The position numbers and the translations under genes are program-made. Positions 44,882 to 57,107 of a stretch of 64,000 nt of DNA are shown one piece after another (the stretch's first letter is position 1; the number at the start of each line of letters is the position of its first letter). The notes under the pieces were generated by a model. The model was not told where the DNA came from, searched no databases, and saw nothing but the letters and a program-made list of their open reading frames with translations. Source of the stretch: Coleophoma eucalyptorum (Eukaryota > Ascomycota > Leotiomycetes > Helotiales > Dermateaceae); assembly GCA_026120035.1 (NCBI GenBank), contig JALRME010000014.1:806001-870000 (forward strand), written 5' to 3'.

Positions 44882-46107
44882 TTACTGCCCCCCTGTTTGC
44901 TGCTTAATAATACTTTTTACCTCGTCTTCAAGAGTTTCGAGTGGAGGATCACCAATCAACCCATTGTCTCTTGGCTTGTCATATAAAGTTCCGCCTTCTG
45001 TCCAAATTCTACGCAAAGTAGCACCCGTTGCATATGGTAGCCCGAGCTCCCATGCATTCTTCTCAATCTCTTTTAGCTTTTCCAATGGCGTGTATGTCAG
45101 ATCCCACTTGGAACTCGTCTGCTTCTCAAATTCCGCCGCGATCTCGTGCGGTGTACATGTGAAGGAATTCACAATTAAAATCTTGTTCTGGGATTCTGCA
45201 GGATGCTCTAAGGCAGCTACCACTAGCTTTCCAACGCTACGTGATTTTTATTAGCTTTCCCCATATGCTGAAAGAAATTTAGGGCGTATGTAAAGCTTAC
45301 TCATCCCTGGTTGTGAATGCAATTTTCCCATGTCCATCACCAAGTAGCACAGCTTTCTTAGCCTTGACATCGAAATATCCTAGGTCGGGCAAACCAGTCC
45401 GTGTCATGAACATGTCGCTATATGGGCCAGTCACGAGATATGTAAATGCCAACTGGTCTGCTGGTATGGTTTTTGTGAAGGCTCGCACTTTCAACTTAAG
45501 TTGATGTGGCTTCTCGGAAATAGAGGATGGATTGTGTTCAATGTCCGTACCATACTCCGAAGGTAGAAATTGCTTGATGCTGCTACTCTCGGCAGCCCAT
45601 TTTATCCTTTGCGTCATAATAGTTAGAATTGAATATTATGAAAAAGACATCTATAGATCAACAGAAAGTATATATAAAGGCTTAATATAGGCAGTCCTGC
45701 CGGCAGAGAAAAGCCTCTACCGTCTTTACACACGGGGCATTGGGAATTGATAATACTCACAGTGGAATCTGTAGCTCTATAGCCCCTCTCCCAACACTAG
45801 AGACAACAACATCAATGCCTACGATATATAGTGAGTTATTGCTTGTTAGGAAATCTGGAATATAAAAGGAGAATACAGACTCACCCTGGTACGCCTTCTT
45901 CACGTCTCCCTCTACTCCTAAATCTCCCACAAACACTTCCACGCCATTTCCTTTTAATACTTCAATCTCGGCAGCTTTCGTCTTAAGAGTATTGGGAGAT
46001 GTAAGAATGGCAATGCGTCCGAAGCTTGACTTGGAAGACACGATGTGACTAGTAATAAATTGTCCTATAGCTCCGGTAGCGCCAATGATGAGTATATTAG
46101 TAGACAT
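44882..46107 (-). CDS. NmrA-like/isoflavone reductase-like NAD(P)-binding protein
   Basis: Four exons on the minus strand: 45885-46107, 45761-45818, 45301-45606 and 44882-45236, giving 313 residues with consistent phases. The N-terminus has the Rossmann motif [12 protein letters not shown] (GxxGxxG), then [10 protein letters not shown] at the end of beta4, FLPSEYG (family signature FxPSEFG) and [12 protein letters not shown]. The C-terminal half is the substrate-binding part. The family includes isoflavone and phenylcoumaran reductases and the redox-sensing NmrA; in fungi many act as tailoring reductases in metabolite clusters. Intron 2 is long (154 nt) for this window. Confidence 0.9.
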
Positions 46108-46922
46108 ATCAGCGAGGAAAGTGTCCTGATGCGCTAACGATGGTCTTGGAGTTTTCGAAGAACCTTTCTCAATAAACTGTTACGGGTCTCTTGACTTGTT
46201 AATCAGATAGGTAATTTTCAGCCGCTGGTGGCAGAAACAAGAATGAAGAAAGTCGTAAATCGTCTCTTAAATATGAAAGTGGGGGTAGGGAAGGGCGCGC
46301 GTCATTCCAAGCGACACTGGCGTGCTTGAATGGCATATGCTCAATTATTGTGGGACTGAATCTTCAGAAAGAAAATGATGACGCTGAATTTGACCTGGGA
46401 GTTTTAATTAATGTCTTCAAAGTGGTATTTATAACTGTTGCTTGTGACATGAGGCTTAAATGATGCTTTGGAAAGAGAGACACATCTACTGAACGATCAC
46501 GTGCAAATCATGTGCACTACTGTGCACTACTGGCTTATGGTATAATACTGTTGGTAATACAGGTAAGCTGGAACTCCCCTTTTTAATAGTTATAGACTTT
46601 ACCTATAGCTTTAAGGCTAAAGATAGGGTGAGTTTTAAGATATTCGGGTTTGGAGTACGTTGGCAAGAATCTTCACCTGATTGGGGAGCGCACCGAATAG
46701 CACATAGCTTTTACTCTACGACCGGTTAACTAAGTTCTAAAAATTGCAAAATCTGATAGCCTAAGATACAACTAAACATTAAGTAAAAATTAAATATCGT
46801 TAAGATTAACATATTACATAAGAAAGTTGGCCGTACGGTAAAACAAGGGGATTTCTACTGTGACATTACGGTTTACCATATTCCTAATACTGAAATACGA
46901 CAAAGAACTAAATCAGATATTT
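46108..46922. other. Intergenic, promoter of NmrA-like gene
   Basis: The half near 46108 is the promoter of the minus-strand gene; the rest is AT-rich with no gene. Confidence 0.4.
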
Positions 46923-47396
46923 CTATAGGTTTTTGATAGATACGTGCATTATGGCTAGATTTACTTCAAATACTATAGTATGGTGTCTTTGGTATAATAG
47001 AGGTCGAGGCAAATATCTATCAATAAGCCTGATATTGATCACTATAGCTATAACAAGACCATTAGGTGAACGAGGCTGATTGGTGACAACGAGCTTGCCC
47101 ATAACTTCCTTCACCTTCTCTATCATACTCAATAGCTCGTACATTTCCATTTCGCTCTCGTTGGAAAACTGGAACATAGCGAGATCACGCGAACGCGCAA
47201 CAGTCTCGACTTCGAGATTGGCGAGACTACCAGGTGGATTCAGGGAGTGCAATGAACTCTCAGCAGTCGTCTGACTTCGCCTGATTTGATCCTGGATAAG
47301 CAGAACACCTCCTATCTGAGAGTATTTATCAAATTGATAGTTTGGTTTGCGGTAATACTTTAGCACGCTCGGGGTATTGTGGGCTTGGGGAGGCAT
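46923..47396 (-). CDS. Hypothetical protein, weak support
   Basis: An open frame of 157 codons from an ATG at 47396. The middle (EMEMYELLSMIEKVKEVMGK) is predicted helical, but the C-terminus reads like translated non-coding sequence, so a real gene might use a splice site inside. I recognise no family. Other frames across it are short, which is the main support. Confidence 0.3.
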   Translation of the reverse strand: MPPQAHNTPSVLKYYRKPNYQFDKYSQIGGVLLIQDQIRRSQTTAESSLHSLNPPGSLANLEVETVARSRDLAMFQFSNESEMEMYELLSMIEKVKEVMGKLVVTNQPRSPNGLVIAIVINIRLIDRYLPRPLLYQRHHTIVFEVNLAIMHVSIKNL

Positions 47397-47797
47397 GTTC
47401 GGAGACAGAAGAAGCTAAGCCTCCTCACTTTAAGGGCTCCACAAACCTCTTTTAATCACTTCACTGAATCACTTGCTTGAACCAACCCATAAATAGCCAC
47501 GAAAACTTCGAAATATTTGTTGAAAATCAAATTCTTTCACGTTGAGACGTAATCCCACTCAAATGAGTATATGTGCTTTCTAAAATACATTCCTAGTAAA
47601 TTCCTATAGCTAATTGACCACAAGAAGTAGAATTTCCAGTTTTTCTCAACGAGTATAAAAAATTCTCGAGTAATACCAATTTTCTGTCTAACCAAAACTC
47701 TCAATCTTCAAGCTATTTTACAATCTAAGTATTTTATTACTACATATATTGGTCAGTTACTCGCTTCATCTGCATCTTCTGCTTCGGCTTGCCATCC
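47397..47797. other. Intergenic, no gene seen
   Basis: AT-rich sequence between the hypothetical frame and the 3' end of the DHA2 gene. Confidence 0.4.
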
Positions 47798-49727
47798 TCA
47801 GGGAGCTTCCTCGCCGTTAAGATTCCCGAGCACTTTGAGATCTTTCTTTGGCCCCTCTTCTCCCTTTTTGACGCTGCGCCACTCCATGCCGAGGCTACCC
47901 AAGACCGAAAGGCAAGTAATAACTACAGCAACCAAGAAGACTACGCGCAGCGAAGCATTGTATGCCTGTAGAACTGCATTGTGGTACTGAATTGGGATGA
48001 TCTTGAAGAGGCCAGTGATGCCACCAGTCTCAATTTGCTCAGGGGTTATGTTGGTACCTGAGATGTTGCCAATTCGGGTAGCCAGTTGTTGGTCAAGAAT
48101 ATTCTGACCGACCGAGACAAATATGGCGCCGAAAAGTGTCTGAGCGAAAAGCATCAGTGAAATACCGACAGACACTTCATCGCGTGGAAGCACTGTTTGC
48201 GCAGCCATATTAGGCGCCTGGAAACAAGCACCCAAGCCGAAACCGTACAAGATCTGATAACCGATCCATTGCGGTTGGGATGTGTCGACTCTTAATATAG
48301 TTAGGAGGCCAGCACCTATTGCAGCAATACAGGCACCGAGAATTAAAAAGGGTGTATAATAACCGCTTCGCTGTGTTCCCACGCCAGCAAGAATGGCCGA
48401 AATTGTCAGGGAAACCACCAGGGGTAGGAGGTCAATGCCGCTCCGGACCGCAGAGACACTTTTAACAGTTTGGAACCAGATAGCAAGGAAGTAAACTATT
48501 TTTCTAGTATGAGCACAAGATCACATTTCATACAACGTAAATTGAGATTGGGGGGTGTTTTTTGAAAACTTACCCAACAGTGTCTGGTGCGCGCCAACCA
48601 TTGCACTCACCCAGAAGCCGGTGAAAATGCTGCGCTGAATAAAAATATGCGGCGGCACTGTTGCTGTTTTTGGCCCGAAAATTTGGATCAAGATGAAGAC
48701 GATCAAAAGCGCGATAGCAATCGTAAGTATTGCAATGATACGCCCATCGCTCCACTAAGGTATGGTCAGTTTCTCAGGTCCAAAGTGAGAGAACAAGAAG
48801 CCATCAGAAGTGAAATTCGAAGTACAAACTTACTTTATACGTGAAACCACCCCACTGCAGAGCCAGGCACAAGAGTATTACCCCGCCAAGGAGAGGGATA
48901 ACGCCCTCAATGTTGAGCTGCTTGACCTTCTGTGCCCAAGTAGTAGCATTCTTGGAAGCGGCAGCGCGAGGGACCTTGAGGAATAGGAAGATGAACAGGA
49001 GAACTACGCCTCCAAAAGGGACATTGATATAAAAAGCCCATCTCCAAGTGACGTTTGAGGTGAAGGCACCGCCGACTAATGGGCCGATAACCGACGAGAT
49101 GCCATAGACGGCGCCAAATAAACCCTGGTACTGGGGCCGTTTAGCAAGTGGAACAGCATATACAAGAAGTATCAACTAATATAAATCAGTATGGGTAAGT
49201 TAATATGTAGTAGTAAAAGAATTGGGAATACGTACGCCACCTTGCTGGACGCCTCCAGCTCCTAGACCGGCAATGGCTCTGCCAATTATGAAGGCAACTG
49301 AGTTCGGCGCTGCTCCACAGAGGGCCGAGCCGACTTCGAACAGAACGACAGACCATAGAAAAGTTGTTTTAACGTTGAAGAAGGTATAGAATTTACCAAA
49401 GACCAGTAAGAAAGCACAATTGGTGAGTAGGTAAGCCGTACCATACCAGCCGACCTCGTTTAATGCGTGGAACTCATCGGTGATCGCAGGTGTTACAGTC
49501 GAAATGATCAGCTTATCCTACAAATAGCTTGATCAGCACCTTTCATTGGATTTATACGACTTTAAGCATACCAATGCAACTAGAAACATGGCGATGAAGA
49601 TAGAGCCTATTATCGCTGCGAGCTTGAACCCCGTAGGATACTCATGGTCGTCCGGGACTTCTAGTTCTGGTGATGCCGTCGAAATCTCCTTCTCTCCTTG
49701 ATGTGACGGCACTTCTAGCGATGCCAT
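47798..49727 (-). CDS. MFS transporter, DHA2 family, next to the decaying cluster
   Basis: Five exons on the minus strand: 49572-49727, 49236-49517, 48834-49175, 48574-48754 and 47798-48495, giving 552 residues. Features are the acidic N-terminus ([19 protein letters not shown]), helix 1, [46 protein letters not shown], motif C region [32 protein letters not shown], and SGIDLLPLV in the second half. All match DHA2 exporters. The exon 4/5 junction was set by frame: only the TAG acceptor at 48496-48498 keeps [11 protein letters not shown] in phase. It is divergent from the P450 pseudogene; their intergenic region carries three ACGGACGGT-like sites. No lesion is seen. Confidence 0.88.
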
Positions 49728-50578
49728 TGGAACTTCTTTGTCACTTAGCTGAAGCTGGTTACCACTCTTGAAAAAAGTGTATGAGGCACTCCTGTGTTCT
49801 TTGCCGAGCCAGTAGCGATTGAAAAGAGTGAGGCTATGCGTTGTAAATAGATATTTGGGGACCGATCACAAATTGTTGAGTGAAGAATCATGATTGCAAA
49901 AAGTAGCCATTGCTCTTCCTAAATACGTGAACTGTGTCTGGATCCATTTGTGACGGACGGTCGCCTCAATGATCGATTGTTGGCACGTGATGAATTGATC
50001 TTGCTCTAAATTCAAAATAACCTTATGAGCTGCCTGCACGTGACGACCGTCCGCCCACCGTCCGTTACCAGGCAATGACCACTACGCGTAGCCACTCCAC
50101 CCAATACGTAAGGCACTTGAACGGAGGAAGAAGGTCATGCATCTGGAGCAGCTTTGGGCCACTTATTGATTTTCTCTCTCCCTACCAACCGGATATGGCT
50201 TAGGAAAGCATGTTCGGATGGTCGGGGGAAAGAATAAAGCGGAAAGTTGCAAATCCCACAAGGTTGTTATTTTATCTCCCGAATCAAATGCTTACGACCG
50301 ACTCGCAACATCTAATCTGAGCCGCACTTGACTCTACTGAGATATTGATATTGTGCCCTTGCGAAAAGATCCGAATTGAACCATGGCCGGTTCGGTTTAT
50401 TTCATAGCAAGCAATACCCTCTATACCGAGCAGATAGATCTAGATACATTATTTAGAGCAACAAATATACGTCGAATAACGAGCCATTCGATTCAATCAA
50501 ACAAAGCCTATTCCTCCACGTGCTATATCTTAGTCTTTCTATTTTAAAGATGAATTTCTTTAGTTCGAAAATCTAACC
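49728..50578. other. Divergent promoter region between transporter and P450
   Basis: Holds the regulatory motif cluster listed next and no gene. Confidence 0.5.
49953..50066. promoter_or_regulatory. Cluster of ACGGACGGT elements (candidate operator)
   Basis: Exact ACGGACGGT at 49953-49961 (plus) and at 50057-50065 (minus, read as ACCGTCCGT), plus GCGGACGGT at 50046-50054 (minus). They lie 226-338 bp upstream of the transporter start and 513-626 bp upstream of the P450 start. Two CGG triplets one base apart in direct orientation are the kind of half-site arrangement used by fungal Zn2Cys6 regulators, and such a regulator is encoded at 52456-54896. Confidence 0.5.
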
Positions 50579-52312
50579 ATGGATCCGGAGTTGCTTAACG
50601 TGACTGTGGCCGCCTGGCTGCCGTACTTGATGGCAGCCTGCTTCTTGTTCTTTGTGTGTTATAGTCCTAGTGTCAAGAAGGGAGTACCAGAATTCACGAA
50701 GGACAAGCACCCCATCATAGGCTCCTACAGGTTCTTTACTCACAAGTGGTCAGTCGTTTTCTGTCTTTGCTCCTATCGCTCGGCTATGCTCGTACTTATA
50801 GCAATGTCTAGGTCTTTCTAGAAGAACGCAGTGCAAGAGTCCAAGACGGGCAACTTTAGTTTCTGGCTGGGTAAGAACCATGTTTTTGGTGTGTCAGGAG
50901 AGGCCGCTCGCAAAATGTATCTATAACACCACGATTTGGACCATATCAAAGGCGTTGTCCTCATAGGACACGGACCGGACTATATTAATGGAAGATCCAC
51001 CACCCAGCACGGTATTGGCTGCCCGTTATGGCTGGCAGCAAATCGTATGCCCAGAAAAATGTGCTCAACAGTCAGAAAACCTCAGAGCTTACCAAGCGTC
51101 TTCCCAACGTAATCAAGGATGCCCGTCTAGCTTTCGAGGCGGTGGCCAAGCCGCCCTACGACGGCATCGTCAACCCTGCCCATCTGTGCTGTGTGCTCAC
51201 TTGGTTGCAAGGAACCCGTGTGTTTGGCTGTGATGAGATTGTTGACGACTCAAAGCTCCGAGCAAAACTCTTGACATACTTGCCCATTCTTCAGCGTACT
51301 AGCAGTTGCCACCTTCTCGCATTCCCGTGGGCATCATATTTCAGTATTCCGTATTGGAAGCGCCAATACGGACGCTGGGGAATGAGACAACTTGTAACGT
51401 CGATTGTTCAGAGGTGTATGAAGTACGGCGCCGCTCGTGCCGATGACACACTCCAAAACTTTATCGACAACGGTGATAGCGCCGACTACATCATCAACTA
51501 CTTGATTAGTATGATTTTCATTTCCAGCGCCAATGGCTGCGTTATATCTGGCGCTATGCTGTATTGCATGGCTCACCACCCTGACTGGCAAGAGAAGATT
51601 TACAATGAGATCAATGCCACTGCCAGCGCCCATGCCAGAGACAAGGACGCGTCCCTGGTCGAGAAGCTTGACTCGCTCGATGTTAAGGGATGGGAGAATA
51701 TGTCCGCCTCTCTCGACCTTTTTTACAAGGAATGCATTTGGATGTGGGTCGCTTTCCCTATGGACCGCCTAAATGAGGGTACGACCGATATCAAGATTCC
51801 CGGTACCAATGAGATTATTCCGGCCGGTGGCTTGGCCTCTTATGATACCATCGATGTACACTACAGAGAAAAGCTATACCCGCAACCCTTGAAATGGGAC
51901 CTTGCGCGCTTCTCTGAGGCCCGGAAGGAGATGGAGCAGGAAGCAAATGGCTGTAAGTAATCTGAAACCGCCCCTTCTTCCCTCAAAATGATTTGGTACG
52001 TGTAGCAATAGCTGACTTATTTACTTTTTCACCAGTCATGGGCTGGGGCGTGGTCGTCATCCTTGCAACGGCATTCGCTGGGCCAAGATTCAGCAGAACA
52101 TGATGCTCGCATACGCCCTTGCCATGTACAAGTGGTCCGGCTGCCATCCAGATGGGTCGTCAAATGCTGAGTTCATCCCACCGACGACCGCATTGAACGA
52201 GCTGGCTCCTGCTCTGCCTCAAATTTGTTCTGTAAAGCCATTCCTAGGGAAAAGGTATAAGATGCATGTTTTCAGGGGTAAAGCAAGAGGGACGTTGAAG
52301 CTGGGGAATTGA
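50579..52312 (+). pseudogene. Cytochrome P450, inactivated
   Basis: The frame starts with a membrane anchor (LPYLMAACFLFFVCY), then a 63-nt intron (50749-50811), and the family segment [22 protein letters not shown]. It is interrupted by TAG at 50819-50821 (TGG to TAG likely), TAA at 50924-50926, and a frameshift near 51010-51030. From 51028 a long open stretch covers helices C to K and the PERF-like region (KWDLARFSEARK). After an intron (GTAAGT..CAG) the heme-binding loop FMGWGRGRHPCNG with the Cys ligand is intact. The K-helix ExxR motif reads ECIW, so the conserved Arg is lost (CGG to TGG likely). Length and motifs fit a microsomal fungal P450. Confidence 0.88.
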
Positions 52313-52455
52313 GTTGGAGGTAAGATGTGCCTTCTGCTACTAATCTTGTCGAGCCAAGGGTGGATGTCTGTCTGTAGAGTACTTAACAAGCAAATCTTCT
52401 CCAATAAACACTTCCTCTTCATTTGAATGTAATAAATTGGGATATCCAATGCACT

Positions 52456-54896
52456 TTAATATATTCCCGTGTGGTCCTCTTCCATAGGCTCATTTACAAA
52501 GTCGTCCCATAGGCTTCCATATGCCGCCATGTCAGAATCAGCCGTAGAAAAAGTGGGGTCCATATTCATGTTCTGCCCGAAATCGAAATCAACGAGATAA
52601 TTCTGTGTAGCTACTCCTAGCATCTGTTCAGGAAACCCTGTCGGGTGATCAAAACTGGCAACCTGATCGTGTCCTGGTGCAACCTCCTGACTATTCAAAT
52701 TTGTCAAAGTAGGCGGGTTTGATTCACTAAAATCTTGCTTCAAGACAGTCGTGATAGCCGTTCCCGCCTTACGTGCCTCTATAGACCGGTTAGCTTGCTT
52801 TTCCCATAGACCTTTTGCAATGGTCAATGCATCTACGATTTCATCTCGCCTAGGTAGAGCATAAGAATCTGCGGGACCAATGTGCCCCTCATGGAACCTA
52901 TTCAAGGCAAAACACAGCATCATCGTAGCTTGTAGAAATTCATGGTTAAGCGACGAGGAAACTTTCCACCGAATTGCGAACATAATACCTCCAGGTTGAG
53001 ATTCCTCACTCATTCTTCGCTGATGTTCAAGGATTGACAGGGCAGCGTTGACGCACAGTTTGCTGGATTTGGCAGTTTCTTCGTCAACAAAACTCTTCGT
53101 AAAGCTCTGTCGATGAAGAAGATACACAGCCTTGTGAATGAGAATATCCATAATCATTCTGTGCAGTATTGTAACAGGGCTATCTGCAATCGATGTTTCT
53201 AACGGCCGATACTTTGACTTTTCAGGTATGGAGTCGATAGCACTTTCGAGTTTGGCACCTAGTTCAGCAATAGTAGCAGACGATGGTGGTTCTGCTTCAG
53301 TCGCATCATATATCTCTGCCGCTACCTTGATAATGGCCTGCCGTTGGATAATGTGCGAGAGAGGAGTCGGATCAGTTAATGGACGCTCAGGCGGCATTTT
53401 GTCATGCTCGAAGCTAAGGTCATTATCATATAAGTTTGCGGGTGGACGTGCATCGCATTGAGAGTCTTTGATAATACGTGGGAGTCCAACTTGTGTGCTT
53501 GTAAAGAAATCCATATGGTATAGCGTGATCCAGAGTCGCCTCCGGAATTCTGCCTCCAAGGGTCGTATGCTTGGCCAGTGGGACGGATCGCGGTGCAGCC
53601 CCATGCGCAAGGCAACCCGAACGACGACACCAATTAAGATCCAATTGCCAATGCTTGCATCAAGGTTCGTGTTTTGGTCAACGGCAAAATGCAAAGTTAG
53701 TGTTTCTATGGTGTACCGTGCTGGCCGCAGATAGTCTCCAGCTACTAGGCAGTTGATAGTGAGAGTGCGATAGGACTCTAACGTCTCCTGTGTTTCCACA
53801 GCGTAAATGTTGAGAGCTCCGATGTCTTGCAGTTGGAGGAATGCGGAAATGCTCATAACACTAGACAAGAGTCCTATCCACATTATTGGCGCAGCCGAAG
53901 GGTTCTGCCAAAAGTTTGAGTACTACATGCAGAATGAGCAATTACAATAAGTACGGCTAGACGGGTTTCAGACCTCTGCCAGGAATCTGTCCCGGTGAAG
54001 AATGGCTAGCTCAGTGTCAAGTTAGCGAAAGAAAAAAAAAGAAAAAAGAAAAGAAAAGGGACTCGGTTGAGGATTCAACTATTGATCTAGAGACTTACAA
54101 GAGGCAAAATCAAAAGTATTGAAGAAGTTAGAAATATGTCGGTCGACGATTTTGCGTGGAGGTATCATGGCCAATATCTGCTCTTTCGAAAGAGATGGGG
54201 AACTAGATAGAAGAGAGATTCTGGTAGCTGGTGGTCCACCCATTAGACCAGTATCGAATGGAGTTGACTCTCGACTCATGCCGGCATCCGAGTAGTCGTT
54301 AGACAGGTCATCTTTGAGGCTTTGGATCTGAAAATGACTTCATCAGCTTTTATGAACTTTCGGGGAAAACAACTTACCTCTTCCAAGATGGTGCCCCAGT
54401 GGGTGCTGCCAATATACACTGCATGATCATCGGTGAGGCTCAATTTTCCTACACTGTCTCCTATGTTGCCATCGTGAGGATCAGGTGGTATTACAGATTC
54501 TTCAGCATGCTCATTTAGTGGTACTGTATCACTTGATGCCTGGGGAAAAGTTTGTTCCGTAGCCCTCATCTGGTCTCTCATCTGGGTAACAAGTTTTTCA
54601 AGGCGAGCGACTCTCTGACGAGCCTGATGGCTTCCGCTATGAGGTCTATAGTCGATGGCATCTTTTCGCTCTTGCTCTGAGGAGCTGTACTTGCACTCTG
54701 TAGGCTTTCCACGCCTCAAGCAAGCGCTACAAGGAGATTGTCTGTCGCAGCGCATTCTGCAAGGAGTTCAACACACTGAATCTTGACTTTGCTTGGTCAC
54801 TAAAAAGAGGTCGACTCACTTACGCCCTCTACAGAAGGAGCAGCTCAAAACGGGCTTTTCGCGCCTTCTGCTATGAGATGTTGATTGTGACATCAT
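52456..54896 (-). CDS. Zn2Cys6 transcription factor with fungal-specific middle domain
   Basis: Five exons on the minus strand: 54820-54896, 54378-54756, 54099-54327, 53974-54005 and 52456-53922, giving 727 residues. The zinc cluster spans the first intron: CSFCRGRKMRCDRQSPCSAC, then a final Cys in PTECKY; the GTGAGT donor at 54819 is the only one that restores the six-Cys spacing. A coiled coil follows (ARQRVARLEKLVTQMRDQM). The Fungal_trans domain has ILHRDRFLAEYSNFWQNPSAAPIMWIG, RVALRMGLHRDPSHW and EFRRRLWITLYHMDFFTSTQ. An acidic C-terminus could be the activation region. Exon 4 is only 32 nt, and its downstream donor (GTCTGA) is weak. It probably controls the neighbouring transporter and enzymes through CGG-containing sites. 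Confidence 0.9.
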
Positions 54897-55516
54897 TTTC
54901 TTGCGACACCCAGGTCAATGTCTGCGAATCTCTCAACTGTATGGAGATGGATAACATAGTAATTATACGACGAGGTGTGATTGATCACGCTTAGCCTAGC
55001 GGGTATTCCAGCGCGTGCTATGCTCGTGACGGTATGCTGTTGCTGTAGAAAATACATTACATTACTTAAGGTGGGGGGCAGAATGACAGTGTTTAACTCC
55101 AAGCTAGCGTCAATTTGTATGGTCACGTGGAAACGTGAGTTCGAAGTATGAATTGACTATGCAGCAATCGTGATGAATTCGCATTATTATAAACCAATAA
55201 CCATTAAATCCTACAACTGCTCACATCATAAAAACCATCGGTCGTCTGAGAACTATACCTGATATACATGAATTCTAGAAAGTTCAATTGCAATAGACAA
55301 AGATTTGGGTAGAGAGGCTTTTTGAAACCCAGCCTTTCTACACCGCATATGGGGACCGTTCATCGGGGGCAAGAATACTGAATTATGATAAGTGTGATGC
55401 TTTAACTGAGATTAATTTCATTGATTCAGTCTTAAATATGGTATAAAGTGAGTCTTTATGATACTCTCAGCTCCTGATACTTCAACTTCCCAACCGCCTA
55501 ATACTCAGCATAGAAT
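54897..55516. other. Promoter of the transcription factor gene
   Basis: No gene seen. No exact ACGGACGGT copy; the nearest are single CGG/ACCG words (for example TGACGGTATG at about 55027). Confidence 0.4.
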
Positions 55517-56374
55517 TTAAATGTCTTTCTTAAATTCCATATCAAATCTCTTCTCTTTGAACTTTAAATCCTTCATATCCTCCTTTTCAAACACACCGAC
55601 TCGGCAACTTCGAATCTCCGGTCGGGCGAGGATCTGCTCATATGTCTCCGCGAAAGCTGATGCTTTAAAGAAGCCCGTCTTCTCTGCCGACTCGTCCACT
55701 TCCACCCGTAGGGTAAGATAGACCTCATTGAAGCGCACATTTGTCTCTTTGTTATCGCGGCAAGCCACATTGGCCATAGAGTAGAGGGCACCCTGGGTGA
55801 TCGCCGCAGCAGCGCGTAAACCAAAGTCGCCCATCGAACCCGTGCAAAGGGTCCAGGTGCTATTCGAATTTTTTTGCTCCAGGAGATATGGCATTGTAGC
55901 TCGGTATGCAACTACTTGTAGTTCAGCTGGCTGGAGCCTTGTCATCAGAAGGAGGAAAACTCACAAAAGTTTGTTTCAAAGTTGATGTTCATGTATTGGT
56001 GTAGTTCTTCCATGGCAAGCTCGTGAAGAGGTGTTGCGCCATATAATCCGCCCGCTTTCCAGAACACATAAGTTAGCATAGCTTCCGAGAAGATATACTT
56101 CTATTGTATGGGCCTTACCTGCGGAATAAACATGCTGAAATGCTGGCAATATGCCTGCTTTGACCTGGTCGACAACATTTTGCACCCCGTGGTCTGATGT
56201 GATGTCGGCCTCGACGGTGGTGATTCCTTCTCGGGTCCCGACATGCTTGTACAGCTTTTCAGCAGAGGCTTGGTTGCGCACAATCGCGATGACAGTGCGC
56301 GAGGAGCGTAAAGCACCAATTATGGCGGCGACGCCGACATTACCCGTTGAACCAATGACGAGGACGGTTTCCAT
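55517..56374 (-). CDS. SDR-like NAD(P)-binding reductase, atypical active site
   Basis: Three exons on the minus strand: 56119-56374, 55965-56054 and 55517-55911, giving 246 residues. The Rossmann motif VIGSTGNVG is at the N-terminus, HVYSAG follows beta4, then NINFETNF..AYRATMPYLL (helix 4-5 of SDRs), TLCTGSMGDFG with the Ser region, and GALYSMANVA where classical SDRs have YxxxK. The Lys is replaced (Y-S-M-A-N), so catalysis may differ from classical SDRs. The frame is intact. Its promoter carries at least two exact ACGGACGGT elements. A role as a tailoring reductase or cofactor-binding partner in the cluster is inference. Confidence 0.83.
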
Positions 56375-57107
56375 TTTGCAAGGTGTGATGTGTAAGATGT
56401 TTGTGATTTCTCTTTTTCTTGTTGTACTTAGACTTACCCTGAATCATTGATACTTTCCGCATCTTAAATATGCATTCTTCAATTTTGTCTGGTCCGCCCT
56501 GGGACCGTCCGTCATTCGCATGTCCGTAGGATTAACTGTCCGCAGTTTAAGCCGTCAGCCGCTAACCGATGAAACCCACCGAACCGGACGGTCGATCGTC
56601 TCACTCCTAGCGCCCGCTGTCGTAAGCGACAGACATCGCGAATGACGGACGGTGCAGTCACAGTCGGTGCAATCTACGGTGGTTTGGCATTGCAGCTGAG
56701 CATCTTTTTGAATACGCAACTGCAGATTCTGTATGGTTTATTTTGACAAGCTCCACAGGGTACTTAGTCCGTCTTGGCACGAGGCCGAAAATGGAGAGTG
56801 GCTAAAAGTTATTGTGAGCACGTGACCCTGGAAGGAAATACGTAAAGTTTCGAGCAGGACATTGTCCGATGCACTCACTATTTTGAGCATGTGGTGGCGT
56901 GAAGAATTCGAATTCAAGGCTGAATTACGGCTGATGTTAATTATAATGAGTTAAAAAGGAATTCATCTTGCGCAGATCTGGGATTTGAATTGGCCAGCAG
57001 TGCAACTCCCATTTTAGTTCTGGTTAACTGAGGCCTCTATATCTATTTCAAAAAGAACAAGCTGATAGCTGAGATTGATTTAATTTATTCGCAGTTATCC
57101 CCTCTGA
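56375..57107. other. Promoter of the SDR gene and 3' flank of the AKR pseudogene
   Basis: Contains the regulatory sites listed next; no gene seen. Confidence 0.5.
56502..56659. promoter_or_regulatory. Inverted pair of ACGGACGGT elements in the SDR promoter
   Basis: ACCGTCCGT at 56504-56512 and ACGGACGGT at 56645-56653 sit in inverted arms (ACCGTCCGTCATTCGC and its reverse complement), with a near match CCGGACGGT at 56584-56592 between them. Distances to the SDR start are about 130-280 bp. Confidence 0.5.
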
